A DNA stretch of 27,922 nt from a virus: positions 1 through 27,922 of IMG/VR virus record IMGVR_UViG_3300032267_000050. The stretch is one strand, 5' to 3'. How positions within the stretch are numbered: position 1 is the stretch's first letter; the number at the start of each line of letters is the position of its first letter. The position numbers were made by a program, and so were the translations under genes. The notes under the pieces are model-generated. The model saw only the letters and a list, made by a program, of their open reading frames with translations. It did not search any database and was not told the DNA's origin. This document shows, one piece after another, positions 1 through 7,167 of the stretch.

Positions 1-888
1 GTGCCGCGAGACATGGATGTCTGCATCAGCTTGGATATCGACGAAGTTCTCCAGCCTGGCTGGAGGGAGGAGATAGAGCGTGTCTGGATCAAGGGAGAGA
101 CCACCCGCCTCCGTTACATGTTTGATTGGGGCTGCGGCATCGCGTTCTATTATGAGAAAATCCACGCCAGAAACGGCTATATGTGGCACCATCCCTGCCA
201 CGAATATCCTATACCTGACGGACGCATTACAGAAGTCTGGGCGCAAACGGACTTCCTCTTGGCGGTCCACAAACCAGACCCAACCAAATCGCGCGGACAG
301 TACATGGATTTATTGGAGCTTTCTGTAAAGGAAGACCCCCAGTGCCCCCGCAATGCCTTTTACTATGCCCGTGAGTTAAGCTTTCACTCCCGCTGGTTGG
401 AGGCTATTGAAGCTTGCAAAAACTATCTCAAGCTTCCCCGTGCAACATGGCAGAATGAGCGGTGCTATGCGTACCGTGTGATGGGACGTTGCTACAATGA
501 AGTTGGGCAACCCTTCGAAGCAGAAAAAGCTTTTCAAATGGCAGCATCTGAGGCCCCCAATACACGGGAGCCTTGGTGTGAACTTGCTATGCTTATGTAC
601 AGGCAGTCCCGCTGGGAGGAATGCTTCGCCTATGCCATGAGAACCTTGCGAATCACCGACCGGGAAAGGGTGTATACTTGCGATCCCGAAGTGTGGGGTT
701 ACAAAGCCCATGATTTAGCTAGTATATCCGCATATCATCTTGGCTTGTTAAGTATTGCTCTTGAGCAAGCAAAAAAAGCATCAGAAATGTCACCAGACGA
801 TCTTCGTCTTTCGGGCAATGTGGTGTATATTCAAGACAAGATTACTGGCTCTCAGGTAGGTTGCGATGGACCCCCAGATGTTGTTTAA
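1..888 (+). CDS. Glycosyltransferase (GT-A type) with C-terminal TPR repeats, 5' partial
   Basis: The visible 295 residues begin in the middle of a glycosyltransferase fold: the acidic SLDIDE segment (about residues 10-15) looks like the DxD metal/nucleotide-sugar binding motif of family 2-like enzymes, which normally lies about 80-100 residues in, so the N-terminus lies upstream of the window and the GTG at position 1 is probably not the start. From about residue 100 to 275 the protein is helical with TPR-like pairs (for example AFYYARELSFHSRWLEAIEA and WCELAMLMYRQSRWEECFAY). Family knowledge: glycosyltransferase plus TPR proteins occur in phages and may modify virion or cell-surface glycans; the substrate cannot be read from the sequence. 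Its 3' end overlaps the next gene by 23 bases, suggesting co-transcription with the lysis genes. Confidence 0.75.
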   Translation: MPRDMDVCISLDIDEVLQPGWREEIERVWIKGETTRLRYMFDWGCGIAFYYEKIHARNGYMWHHPCHEYPIPDGRITEVWAQTDFLLAVHKPDPTKSRGQYMDLLELSVKEDPQCPRNAFYYARELSFHSRWLEAIEACKNYLKLPRATWQNERCYAYRVMGRCYNEVGQPFEAEKAFQMAASEAPNTREPWCELAMLMYRQSRWEECFAYAMRTLRITDRERVYTCDPEVWGYKAHDLASISAYHLGLLSIALEQAKKASEMSPDDLRLSGNVVYIQDKITGSQVGCDGPPDVV

Positions 889-1111
889 CCTTGCTGCTGG
901 GCTAATTGTTGGCGGCATTGGTTGGTTTGCCCGCCAGATTTGGGACGCGGTTCAAAAGCTTCAGGCAGACCTTCATTCATTGGAGGTAGACCTACCAAAA
1001 ACATACGTTAGCAAGACGGAATACGGTGAAGATTTCAAGGAAATCAAAGAGATATGCCGCCAAATCTTTGAAAAACTTAGTAGTTTAGAGCAACGCAAAG
1101 CAGACAGATAG
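866..1111 (+). CDS. Small membrane protein with coiled-coil tail, candidate holin or lysis accessory
   Basis: An 81-residue protein with one N-terminal hydrophobic helix (about residues 6-22, LFNLAAGLIVGGIGWFARQI) followed by a charged amphipathic helix of about 50 residues. The start is supported by AGGTAGG five bases before the ATG. It lies immediately before the endolysin and overlaps the preceding glycosyltransferase gene. Small proteins with this layout are frequent next to phage endolysins; position and topology suggest a role in lysis, either as a holin-like or an accessory membrane protein. With a single membrane segment and no diagnostic motif, holin function is an inference only. 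Confidence 0.6.
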   Translation: MDPQMLFNLAAGLIVGGIGWFARQIWDAVQKLQADLHSLEVDLPKTYVSKTEYGEDFKEIKEICRQIFEKLSSLEQRKADR

Positions 1112-1121
1112 GGATTTCACC

Positions 1122-1850
1122 ATGTTGGCAAGCCGCGAAGCATTAGACATTATCAAAGAGTTTGAAGGTTGCCGCCTTGCTGCTTACCCTGATCCCGGCA
1201 CGGGCGGGGCTCCTTGGACCATTGGGTATGGACATACCAAGGGCGTTTCACGCGGGATGCTGATAACGCAACAACAAGCCGAAGACTTTCTTCACATTGA
1301 TATTTTGGAGTTTGAAAAAGGCGTTGATGAGTTAGTCAAAGTTGAACTTAAGCAGCACCAATTTGATGCTTTGGTGTCCTTTGCGTTCAACTGCGGCATT
1401 GGCAATCTTCGGTCATCTACCCTCTTGAAGATGGTCAATGCTGGCAATTTCGATGCTGTCCCGGCTCAGTTCATGCGGTGGACGCGCGCGGCTGGCAAAG
1501 AACTTCCCGGCCTTGTTCGCCGCCGCCGTGCGGAAGCCGCTCTGTGGCGTGGTGTTGATGAGGCAGCAAAGGTAGACCATAGCGAATCAGGCTCCAAGCC
1601 GGATGCTCTGCCTCCTGCCAAGACTATGGCGGATAGCAAGCAAGGAAATGCCGCGTTTGTCACTGGTGGGTTGGCTGTCATGGGTGCCGCCAAGGAAGCT
1701 ACCAACCAAGCCAAAGACGCATCGGACATGATTGATGCGCTTACCTCAGTTGTGTCTGGCCCGAACTTCTTAATATTGGTGGCAATCGGGGCTCTGGCGG
1801 GCGCAATTTGGTATTGGCGTTACCGCAACATGGAGGAACACGGTGTTTAG
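1122..1850 (+). CDS. Endolysin, GH24 lysozyme with C-terminal membrane anchor
   Basis: Residues 1-145 match the phage-type (T4/P22-like) lysozyme family: KEFEGCRLAAYPDP then WTIGYGHT gives the expected Glu15, Asp24 and Thr33 catalytic set, and FNCGIGNLRSSTLL with the LVRRRRAEAALW block completes the fold. It hydrolyses the glycan strands of peptidoglycan. Unlike standalone endolysins of about 150-170 residues, it carries a further 95 residues: an Ala/Lys-rich linker and a hydrophobic helix near residues 215-232 (FLILVAIGALAGAIWYW) followed by a short basic/acidic tail. The anchor has no N-terminal signal peptide, so a tail-anchored or pinholin-triggered release can be considered. The final eight bases overlap the spanin gene that follows. 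Confidence 0.93.
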   Translation: MLASREALDIIKEFEGCRLAAYPDPGTGGAPWTIGYGHTKGVSRGMLITQQQAEDFLHIDILEFEKGVDELVKVELKQHQFDALVSFAFNCGIGNLRSSTLLKMVNAGNFDAVPAQFMRWTRAAGKELPGLVRRRRAEAALWRGVDEAAKVDHSESGSKPDALPPAKTMADSKQGNAAFVTGGLAVMGAAKEATNQAKDASDMIDALTSVVSGPNFLILVAIGALAGAIWYWRYRNMEEHGV

Positions 1851-2076
1851 CCTGCTGTTCACACCTATTGGTAGGTATGCGATCTTGGGTGTTATTGCCG
1901 TCTTGACCATATTTGGCATCTACATGAAGGTTCGATCTGACGCCATAGCTGGGGCTGAAGCTAAAGCCACCCTAGATGCCCTTGAAAGGACTGAAAATGC
2001 GATACGTTCTGGCGATGCTGTTGACACTTCCGCTGGCGGGCTGCGCCAGCACGACAAGTTCCAGCGTAACGACTAA
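1843..2076 (+). CDS. Inner-membrane spanin (Rz-like)
   Basis: This 77-residue protein starts at GTG 1843, six bases after GGAGG, overlapping the endolysin stop. It has an N-terminal membrane anchor at about residues 11-28 (YAILGVIAVLTIFGIYMK) followed by a short helical, Glu/Ala-rich periplasmic segment. The out-of-frame lipoprotein gene that begins within it identifies the pair as i-spanin/o-spanin, which fuses inner and outer membranes at the last lysis step. It is shorter than lambda Rz (153 residues) and has weak sequence signal, so the call rests mostly on topology and gene order. Confidence 0.75.
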   Translation: MFSLLFTPIGRYAILGVIAVLTIFGIYMKVRSDAIAGAEAKATLDALERTENAIRSGDAVDTSAGGLRQHDKFQRND

Positions 2077-2194
2077 ATCGGCTTGCGTTGTTTGGCGGGA
2101 TATTTCTTGGTCTGCCAAGGATACTGACCAGACGATCCGCGAAATCAAAGTAAACAATGCCCGCAGAGAAGGTTGGTGCGCTGGCCTTAATTAG
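1997..2194 (+). CDS. Outer-membrane spanin lipoprotein (Rz1-like), overlapping Rz
   Basis: A 65-residue lipoprotein with signal peptide MRYVLAMLLTLPLAGC; the LAGC lipobox puts the lipidated cysteine at residue 16. I chose the ATG at 1997 because AAAGGA lies six bases upstream; an in-frame ATG at 1976 lacks a ribosome site and would place seven extra residues before the signal peptide. The gene starts in the +1 frame inside the i-spanin gene and extends 118 bases beyond it, the classic overlapping spanin arrangement. The mature part is Thr/Ser-rich then charged, with two further cysteines (SACVVW and EGWCAG) that could form a disulfide. Confidence 0.87.
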   Translation: MRYVLAMLLTLPLAGCASTTSSSVTTKSACVVWRDISWSAKDTDQTIREIKVNNARREGWCAGLN

Positions 2195-2195
2195 G

Positions 2196-2204
2196 TGCTA
2201 TAAT
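2196..2204 (+). promoter_or_regulatory. Extended -10 promoter ahead of the virion module
   Basis: TGCTATAAT is a perfect TGn extended -10 element. No good -35 lies at 17 bases; TTGGTG at 2173-2178 is 20 bases away. The predicted start near 2211 would give a leader of about 15 bases containing the AAGGAG ribosome site at 2213-2218. Confidence 0.5.
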
Positions 2205-2225
2205 GGACCGGCAAGGAGATAGGCA

Positions 2226-2969
2226 TTGACTACTGGTCTTTCATACGCCGGAACTGTGGCGGGCACCAACAGCTATGTGGATCAGATTGCCACTATGGCG
2301 GTGGTGTCGCCTAGCGATTCTGCGTACCTCACCATCTTGCCGCAGATGATAACCTACGCTGAAAATAGGATGTACCGTGATCTGGATTTCTTGTTTACAT
2401 CTATTTCCACCACAGCCTATGGCCTCACGGCAGGAAACAGGATCATTGCGGTCCCTGCGGGGACTTTTGTGGTTCCTGAACAAATCAACGTCCTGACGCC
2501 TAGCGGCTCCAGCAATCCAGATACAGCTACTCGCGTTCCATTGTTGCCAACAACTAAAGAATTTATCGACGCAGTATATGGGTCTGGCGCAACTGCAAAC
2601 CGTGGCGTTCCACAGTATTTTGTGCCATTTGATGACTACACGTTTCTGGTTGGTCCCTATCCAGATGCCAACTATACTTGTGAGATTGTTGGCACCTACC
2701 GCCCAAATAGCCTTTCCGCAACAAATACCACAACATTTATCAGTCTTTACTTGCCAGATGTGTTTATCATGGCGTCTATGATCTACATCAGTGCCTATCA
2801 GCGCAACTTTGGCCGCGCCAATGATGACCCGCAGATGGCGATCACCTATGAAAGCCAGTATCAGGCACTTCTCAAGTCAGCCATGATGGAAGAGAACCGC
2901 AAAAAGTTTGAAGCCGCAGCGTGGTCTTCGCAGTCGCCGTCTACCGCAGCCACACCAACGCGAGGGTAA
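2226..2969 (+). CDS. Head-tail adaptor protein (SU10-adaptor-like)
   Basis: The 247-residue protein starts at TTG 2226, seven bases after AAGGAG. The N-terminal part has YLTILPQMITYAENRMYRDL, the helical pattern seen in podoviral adaptors (SU10 adaptor / T7 gp11-like family), followed by a beta-rich middle and a C-terminal helical block (about residues 180-235) that would pack on the portal. The family forms the ring linking portal to nozzle. Order fits: the nozzle-like gene follows after one inserted gene. The exact family name is from recall of pattern, not a search. The TTG start and the extended -10 promoter just upstream mean this gene likely heads its own transcript. Confidence 0.65.
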   Translation: MTTGLSYAGTVAGTNSYVDQIATMAVVSPSDSAYLTILPQMITYAENRMYRDLDFLFTSISTTAYGLTAGNRIIAVPAGTFVVPEQINVLTPSGSSNPDTATRVPLLPTTKEFIDAVYGSGATANRGVPQYFVPFDDYTFLVGPYPDANYTCEIVGTYRPNSLSATNTTTFISLYLPDVFIMASMIYISAYQRNFGRANDDPQMAITYESQYQALLKSAMMEENRKKFEAAAWSSQSPSTAATPTRG

Positions 2970-2972
2970 ACC

Positions 2973-3614
2973 ATGTTCTATGTTTACGAACATTGGAGAC
3001 CGGATCGTGATGAGCCTTTCTATGTTGGCAAAGGTCGGGGAGGGCGCGCCAATTTGATGGCAAGAAGGAATCTTCACCACAAAGCAATTCAAGCAAAACT
3101 TCACAGAAGCGGGTTAGCCGTGGAAGTGCGAATTGTTGCTTCAAATTTAACAGAACAAGAAGCTTTTGATTTAGAAAAAACTCAAATTGCAATGCACAAA
3201 AACAACGGAATTGATTTATCTAATATGACTGATGGAGGGGAGGGTCCTGCCGGGAGAGTTGGGCTTCGCGGCGAAAAAAATCCTAATTTTGGAAAGCCAA
3301 GCCCAATGCGCGGTAAAAAAATGTCTGAAGAACAGCGCAAAAAAATGTCAGATGCCAAAAAAGGCAAAAAACCAAGGCTTGGCGCTTTTCTTTCTGAAGA
3401 GACAAAAAAGAAAATTTCAAACGCTAATAAGGGTAAACCTTCGCGGTTAAAGGGTATTCCAAAATCTGAAGAACATAAAGCAAAAATATCGGCTTCTGTG
3501 TCCATGGGACAAATGGGAGAAAAAAATCATTTTTATGGAAAAAAACATACTGATGAAACCAAAGCAAAAATTTCCGCAACTAAAAGGAACGCATTATGCC
3601 CCATAGTTCCCTGA
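2973..3614 (+). CDS. GIY-YIG homing endonuclease with NUMOD3 repeats
   Basis: The N-terminus has the GIY-YIG core (FYVYEHWRPD then FYVGKGRGGR; tyrosines 3, 5 and 17, arginines 22 and 25), a site-specific endonuclease fold. From about residue 100 onward there are at least three NUMOD3-type DNA-binding repeats (NPNFGKPSP, KKMSEEQRKKMS, KSEEHKAKIS, HTDETKAKISATK). The gene is visibly AT- and lysine-rich compared with its neighbours, a mark of recent transfer. It lies cleanly between adaptor and nozzle genes without a detectable intron, so it is free-standing. Its last 19 bases overlap the start of the nozzle gene and supply that gene's ribosome site (AAAAGGA). Confidence 0.9.
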   Translation: MFYVYEHWRPDRDEPFYVGKGRGGRANLMARRNLHHKAIQAKLHRSGLAVEVRIVASNLTEQEAFDLEKTQIAMHKNNGIDLSNMTDGGEGPAGRVGLRGEKNPNFGKPSPMRGKKMSEEQRKKMSDAKKGKKPRLGAFLSEETKKKISNANKGKPSRLKGIPKSEEHKAKISASVSMGQMGEKNHFYGKKHTDETKAKISATKRNALCPIVP

Positions 3615-5878
3615 AGTTGCTCGCGGGCGTGGATCAAACTAAGACCCCCACGCTTAATGAAGCTGCCATTTCCTACAGCCAGCTTATCCGGTTTGTGCCG
3701 GATAGAACCCTTGGTGGGTTGGTCCAGAAGCTTGGCGGTTGGACCAAGTTTTTCGTAAGTGCAATCGGCTCCTATGTCAGATGCCTTTGGGCATGGGAAG
3801 ACACTAATGCAAATTCCTACCTTGCCGTAGGTGCTGATGGCAAAGGGCCTATCACTGTAACAGGCGCAAGCGGCAACGGCACAACGGCTACACTGACCTA
3901 CACCGACCTATTTACCTTCATAACAGGACAGAAGATCATTGTCTCCGGCATAACTCCAGCCGGGTACAATGGAACATACACAGTGACTGGCACCACCCCT
4001 AATTCGGTGTCGTACTTGAGTGCAACAACAACGGCATATACATCTGGCGGCACCATCGTTGGCGGCGGCGGTTCTCTTAATGTCATTATCGGTGGTGGCA
4101 TTAATGATATTACGCCACAATCACGAACCGTAGATGTTGCTGTTAATTTTTCAACTACAGCCGGAAGCAATGTAGTAACAATTACAGATACCGGAAGAAA
4201 AGTAGACCCTTATGACGTTGTAAATATAAAAACACAAGTTGCAGTTGGCGGCATTGTTTTGTTTGGTCAATACCAATGCTATAACTATGGCGCTTCTGTT
4301 AATACTTACACAATACTTGCAACTGACGCCCTTGGCAACAACGCAAACGCTACATCTACAGTTGTTAATGGTGGCGCTGTTCCAGTTTTCAACACTACAC
4401 TAGATAGTGATTTTGCAACTGTTACCTTAGCGAACCACGGTTATCTTGCTGGTGATACGTTTCCGGTTCTGGTTGCCTCAACAATTGGAGGGATCACGTT
4501 CTATGGGAACTTCACAGTAATATCAGTATCAAGCACAAGTCAGTTCTTAATTTCTGGGCCATCCATTGCTACATCGACAACCAGCGGTTCTGAAAATTCG
4601 GGCAATGTAAGGTTTCTTTATCACAACGGCATTGGGCCGGGGGACGCTGCCACAGTATATGGTGCTGGCGGGTACGGCTTAGGCGCTTATGGCAGCGGCG
4701 TGGGGGCTGAAACTGGCTCAGGCGTGCCGATCAACGCAACTGATTGGACTTTGGACAATTGGGGCGGATTTCTTCTTTCTTCCCCATTTGGCGGGCCAAT
4801 CTACCAATGGGACCCCAACTCTGGCAATCCAATTGCGCTAGTGATACCGAATGCCCCGCCAGTGAATAACGGCATGTTTGTGGCAATGCCACAGCGCCAA
4901 GTTGTGGCGTGGGGCTCCACCTTTACCGGCATTGTTGATCCAATGCTGATCCGGTGGTCAGACGTGAACGATTATGACCAATGGATCGGGCTAATAACTA
5001 ACCAAGCAGGCAGCTATAGGCTTCCCAAGGGCTCGCGAATTGTTCAGTGCATCCAAGGCCCGCAACAGGGCCTTGTTTGGACGGACCTTGGCATATGGGC
5101 TATGCAGTATTCTGGGCCTCCATATGTCTATCAATTCAATGAACTTGGAACCGGCTGCGGGTTGATTGGCTCCAAAGCGGCGGGGTCGGTAAACGGAATT
5201 GTTTATTGGATGGGGCAAAGCCAATTCTATCGCCTATCTGGAGACGGCGTGACGCCAATCCGATGCCCCGTCTGGGATGTTATCTTCCAAGACCTAGACA
5301 CAACCAATCTGGACCGGATTAGGTTTGCAGCCAATTCTAGGTTTGGTGAGATTGCTTGGTATTACCCGACATATGGAAACGGTGGCGAAAACAGCCATTA
5401 CGTCAAATATAGCTTTGTGCTGGATCAATGGGATTACGGCGCATTGGGCCGCACTGCTTGGATCAACGAATCAGTTCTTGGCCCTCCAATTGGCGCTGGT
5501 GACAATACTTACATCTACCAGCATGAAACATCGCCCAATGCTGATGGGAGCCCAATGCTTTCGTCTTTTCAGACGGGCTATTTTGTCATTACAGAAGCTA
5601 ATGAAAAGATGTTTATTGACCAGATTTGGCCCGATATGAAATGGGGCTATTATGGTGGAACGCAGGGCGCAAACGTGCTAATTACGTTCTACGTTGCTGA
5701 TTATGCTGGTCAAACTCCACTGCAATATGGGCCGTACACCATGACGCAAGCCACCACGTTCTTGACGCCAAGGTTTAGGGGCCGCCTTGTTTCTGTGAAG
5801 ATTGAAAGCAACGATATTGATTCCTTTTGGAGGCTTGGGAATATTCGCTACCGCTTCCAACCAGATGGACGTTACTAA
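3596..5878 (+). CDS. Tail nozzle / DNA-stabilisation-like virion protein
   Basis: A 760-residue beta-rich protein. The opening (LLAGVDQTKTPTLNEAAISY ... RTLGGLVQKLGGWTKF) is characteristic of podoviral proteins annotated as P22 gp10-like packaged DNA stabilisation or nozzle proteins: the polypeptide binds the adaptor ring and closes the tail channel. About residues 80-345 form a Thr/Gly/Ser-rich insertion with Ig-like stretches (YNGTYTVTGTTPNSVSYL and FYGNFTVISVSSTSQFLI), which is more AT-rich in places; the remainder is Trp/Tyr-rich propeller-like sequence (WSDVNDYDQWIG, WTDLGIWAMQY, YSFVLDQWDYG). The start ATG at 3596 has AAAAGGA upstream. The stop overlaps the next ATG by one base (TAATG). 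Confidence 0.65.
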   Translation: MPHSSLKLLAGVDQTKTPTLNEAAISYSQLIRFVPDRTLGGLVQKLGGWTKFFVSAIGSYVRCLWAWEDTNANSYLAVGADGKGPITVTGASGNGTTATLTYTDLFTFITGQKIIVSGITPAGYNGTYTVTGTTPNSVSYLSATTTAYTSGGTIVGGGGSLNVIIGGGINDITPQSRTVDVAVNFSTTAGSNVVTITDTGRKVDPYDVVNIKTQVAVGGIVLFGQYQCYNYGASVNTYTILATDALGNNANATSTVVNGGAVPVFNTTLDSDFATVTLANHGYLAGDTFPVLVASTIGGITFYGNFTVISVSSTSQFLISGPSIATSTTSGSENSGNVRFLYHNGIGPGDAATVYGAGGYGLGAYGSGVGAETGSGVPINATDWTLDNWGGFLLSSPFGGPIYQWDPNSGNPIALVIPNAPPVNNGMFVAMPQRQVVAWGSTFTGIVDPMLIRWSDVNDYDQWIGLITNQAGSYRLPKGSRIVQCIQGPQQGLVWTDLGIWAMQYSGPPYVYQFNELGTGCGLIGSKAAGSVNGIVYWMGQSQFYRLSGDGVTPIRCPVWDVIFQDLDTTNLDRIRFAANSRFGEIAWYYPTYGNGGENSHYVKYSFVLDQWDYGALGRTAWINESVLGPPIGAGDNTYIYQHETSPNADGSPMLSSFQTGYFVITEANEKMFIDQIWPDMKWGYYGGTQGANVLITFYVADYAGQTPLQYGPYTMTQATTFLTPRFRGRLVSVKIESNDIDSFWRLGNIRYRFQPDGRY

Positions 5879-6234
5879 TGAGCGCAAGTCTTTCTGACAT
5901 TCTTACTACCCAGAAGAATGGCGTCATTGCGCTAAACAACATTTCTGCGTCCAATCTGCGTGGGCAAGGAACCCAAACATCGTCCACCGTCACAGGTTCT
6001 ACCCTTGTGATCGTTGGAAAGGGATATTTGGTCAACTATGCAGTGGTTGTTGCGGGCAGTTCAGCCGGGACGATCAATAACGCATCGACAACCGCCTTGG
6101 CGGCTGCGGGGAACGTCTTGTGCGCTACACCGGCCACTGTAGGAGTGTATCAAACTGGTCAGTTTTTTAACGCCGGGCTGGTGATCGTCCCCGGCACAGG
6201 CCAATCTATCAATGTCACCTATTCTCCGGGGTAA
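5878..6234 (+). CDS. Small beta-rich virion-associated protein, function unknown
   Basis: A 118-residue protein starting at the ATG that overlaps the nozzle stop (TAATG); a longer in-frame reading from 5827 would run 51 bases into the nozzle gene and is less likely. The sequence is Thr/Ser/Ala/Gly-rich with a KNGVIALNNISASNLRGQGT opening and alternating small and hydrophobic residues ending in GLVIVPGTGQSINVTYSPG, which suggests a beta-sandwich or trimeric decoration domain. Position between nozzle and internal virion genes points to a minor structural protein. I do not recognise a named family. Confidence 0.75.
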   Translation: MSASLSDILTTQKNGVIALNNISASNLRGQGTQTSSTVTGSTLVIVGKGYLVNYAVVVAGSSAGTINNASTTALAAAGNVLCATPATVGVYQTGQFFNAGLVIVPGTGQSINVTYSPG

Positions 6235-6237
6235 ATC

Positions 6238-6657
6238 ATGGTTCCTGCCAAGCCACAAACCCAAGGTATTAAGCCGCACATTGGCCCCATCCACAGTGCT
6301 GTGGCTGGCCGCACGGACCATTTGCCAATGCACGTTCCGTCAGGGTCTTACGTTATCCCGGCAGACATAATCTCTGCAATGGGAGAAGGTAATACGATGG
6401 CTGGGTTTAGGATCATGAATGACATTACCAACCAATATGGCGGGCAAACATCGGGATATGCCACTGGTGGGTATGCAGGCCAGTTGGTCCCTATCGTTGC
6501 CGCTGGTGGAGAATATGTAATCTCCCCCGAAGTGGTGGCAAACATGGGAAATGGCGACATGGATGTCGGTCATGGTGAATTAGACTTATTTGTCACGAAA
6601 ATGAGAGCTAAAACCGTGGATACGCTGAAAAAGCTTCCCGGACCTAAGCAAAGTTAA
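6238..6657 (+). CDS. Small virion-module protein with duplicated GG-YVI-P motif
   Basis: A 139-residue protein with an internal repeat: VPSGSYVIPADIISAMGEGN (about residues 34-53) and AAGGEYVISPEVVANMGNGD (about residues 83-102), separated by a Gly/Tyr/Ala linker (GYATGGYAG). The motif resembles short GEFVI-type segments found near the ends of phage tape-measure and internal proteins. The last 25 residues are basic. Function is unknown; its place just before the ejection proteins suggests an internal virion or assembly role. Confidence 0.75.
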   Translation: MVPAKPQTQGIKPHIGPIHSAVAGRTDHLPMHVPSGSYVIPADIISAMGEGNTMAGFRIMNDITNQYGGQTSGYATGGYAGQLVPIVAAGGEYVISPEVVANMGNGDMDVGHGELDLFVTKMRAKTVDTLKKLPGPKQS

Positions 6658-6670
6658 TGGGGGTATAAGC

Positions 6671-7162
6671 ATGGCTGAAGACTTGGGGGTACGGATTGGG
6701 GTGCCGGAAGATGTGCATCCTATGATGGAATTGGCATTAAGCGCCTGCGGGGAAAACGGGTTTGTAAATCCTGATCCGCAAAAGCTTTTGGCTGAAATTT
6801 GGCCCGCATTGAATCTTGATAAAGGTTTAATGGGTATTATCGAAGGTGAAAATGGTATTTTGGAAGGTGCGGTCCTTCTCAGGGTAGGAACCATGTGGTA
6901 TAGTCAAAGTCCTGTATTAGAAGAAAAGGCCATTTTTGTGCATCCAGAACACAGAAGCGCCAAGGGCGGAAGAGCTAGGCGTCTTTGTGAGTTTACTAAA
7001 CAGGCATCCGATGAATTAGGTTTGCCTTTGATTATCGGTGTACTTTCAAATATACGAACCGAAGCCAAGGTTCGTCTTTATGAGCGTCAATTTGGTAAGC
7101 CTAGTGGCGCGTTTTTCTTGTATAATGCACAGACTGGAGCCTTTGCGGCTCCATCGGAGTAA
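6671..7162 (+). CDS. GNAT-family N-acetyltransferase
   Basis: The 163-residue protein fits the GNAT fold: an N-terminal beta strand and helix (VRIGVPEDVHPMMELALSA), then the beta4 strand EEKAIFVHPEHR and the acetyl-CoA pyrophosphate-binding loop RSAKGGRARRLCEFTKQA, followed by LPLIIGVLSN and a C-terminal strand. GNAT enzymes move an acetyl group from acetyl-CoA to an amine; the substrate is unknown. Such genes recur among virion genes of environmental podoviruses and may acetylate a virion protein or host target. It is more AT-rich than the downstream gene. Confidence 0.85.
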   Translation: MAEDLGVRIGVPEDVHPMMELALSACGENGFVNPDPQKLLAEIWPALNLDKGLMGIIEGENGILEGAVLLRVGTMWYSQSPVLEEKAIFVHPEHRSAKGGRARRLCEFTKQASDELGLPLIIGVLSNIRTEAKVRLYERQFGKPSGAFFLYNAQTGAFAAPSE

Positions 7163-7167
7163 ATGGA

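Noticed and set aside
7121-7126. TATAAT near the end of the GNAT gene as a promoter for the ejection protein
   Set aside because: Lies in coding sequence with no -35 at a workable distance and no TGn extension.
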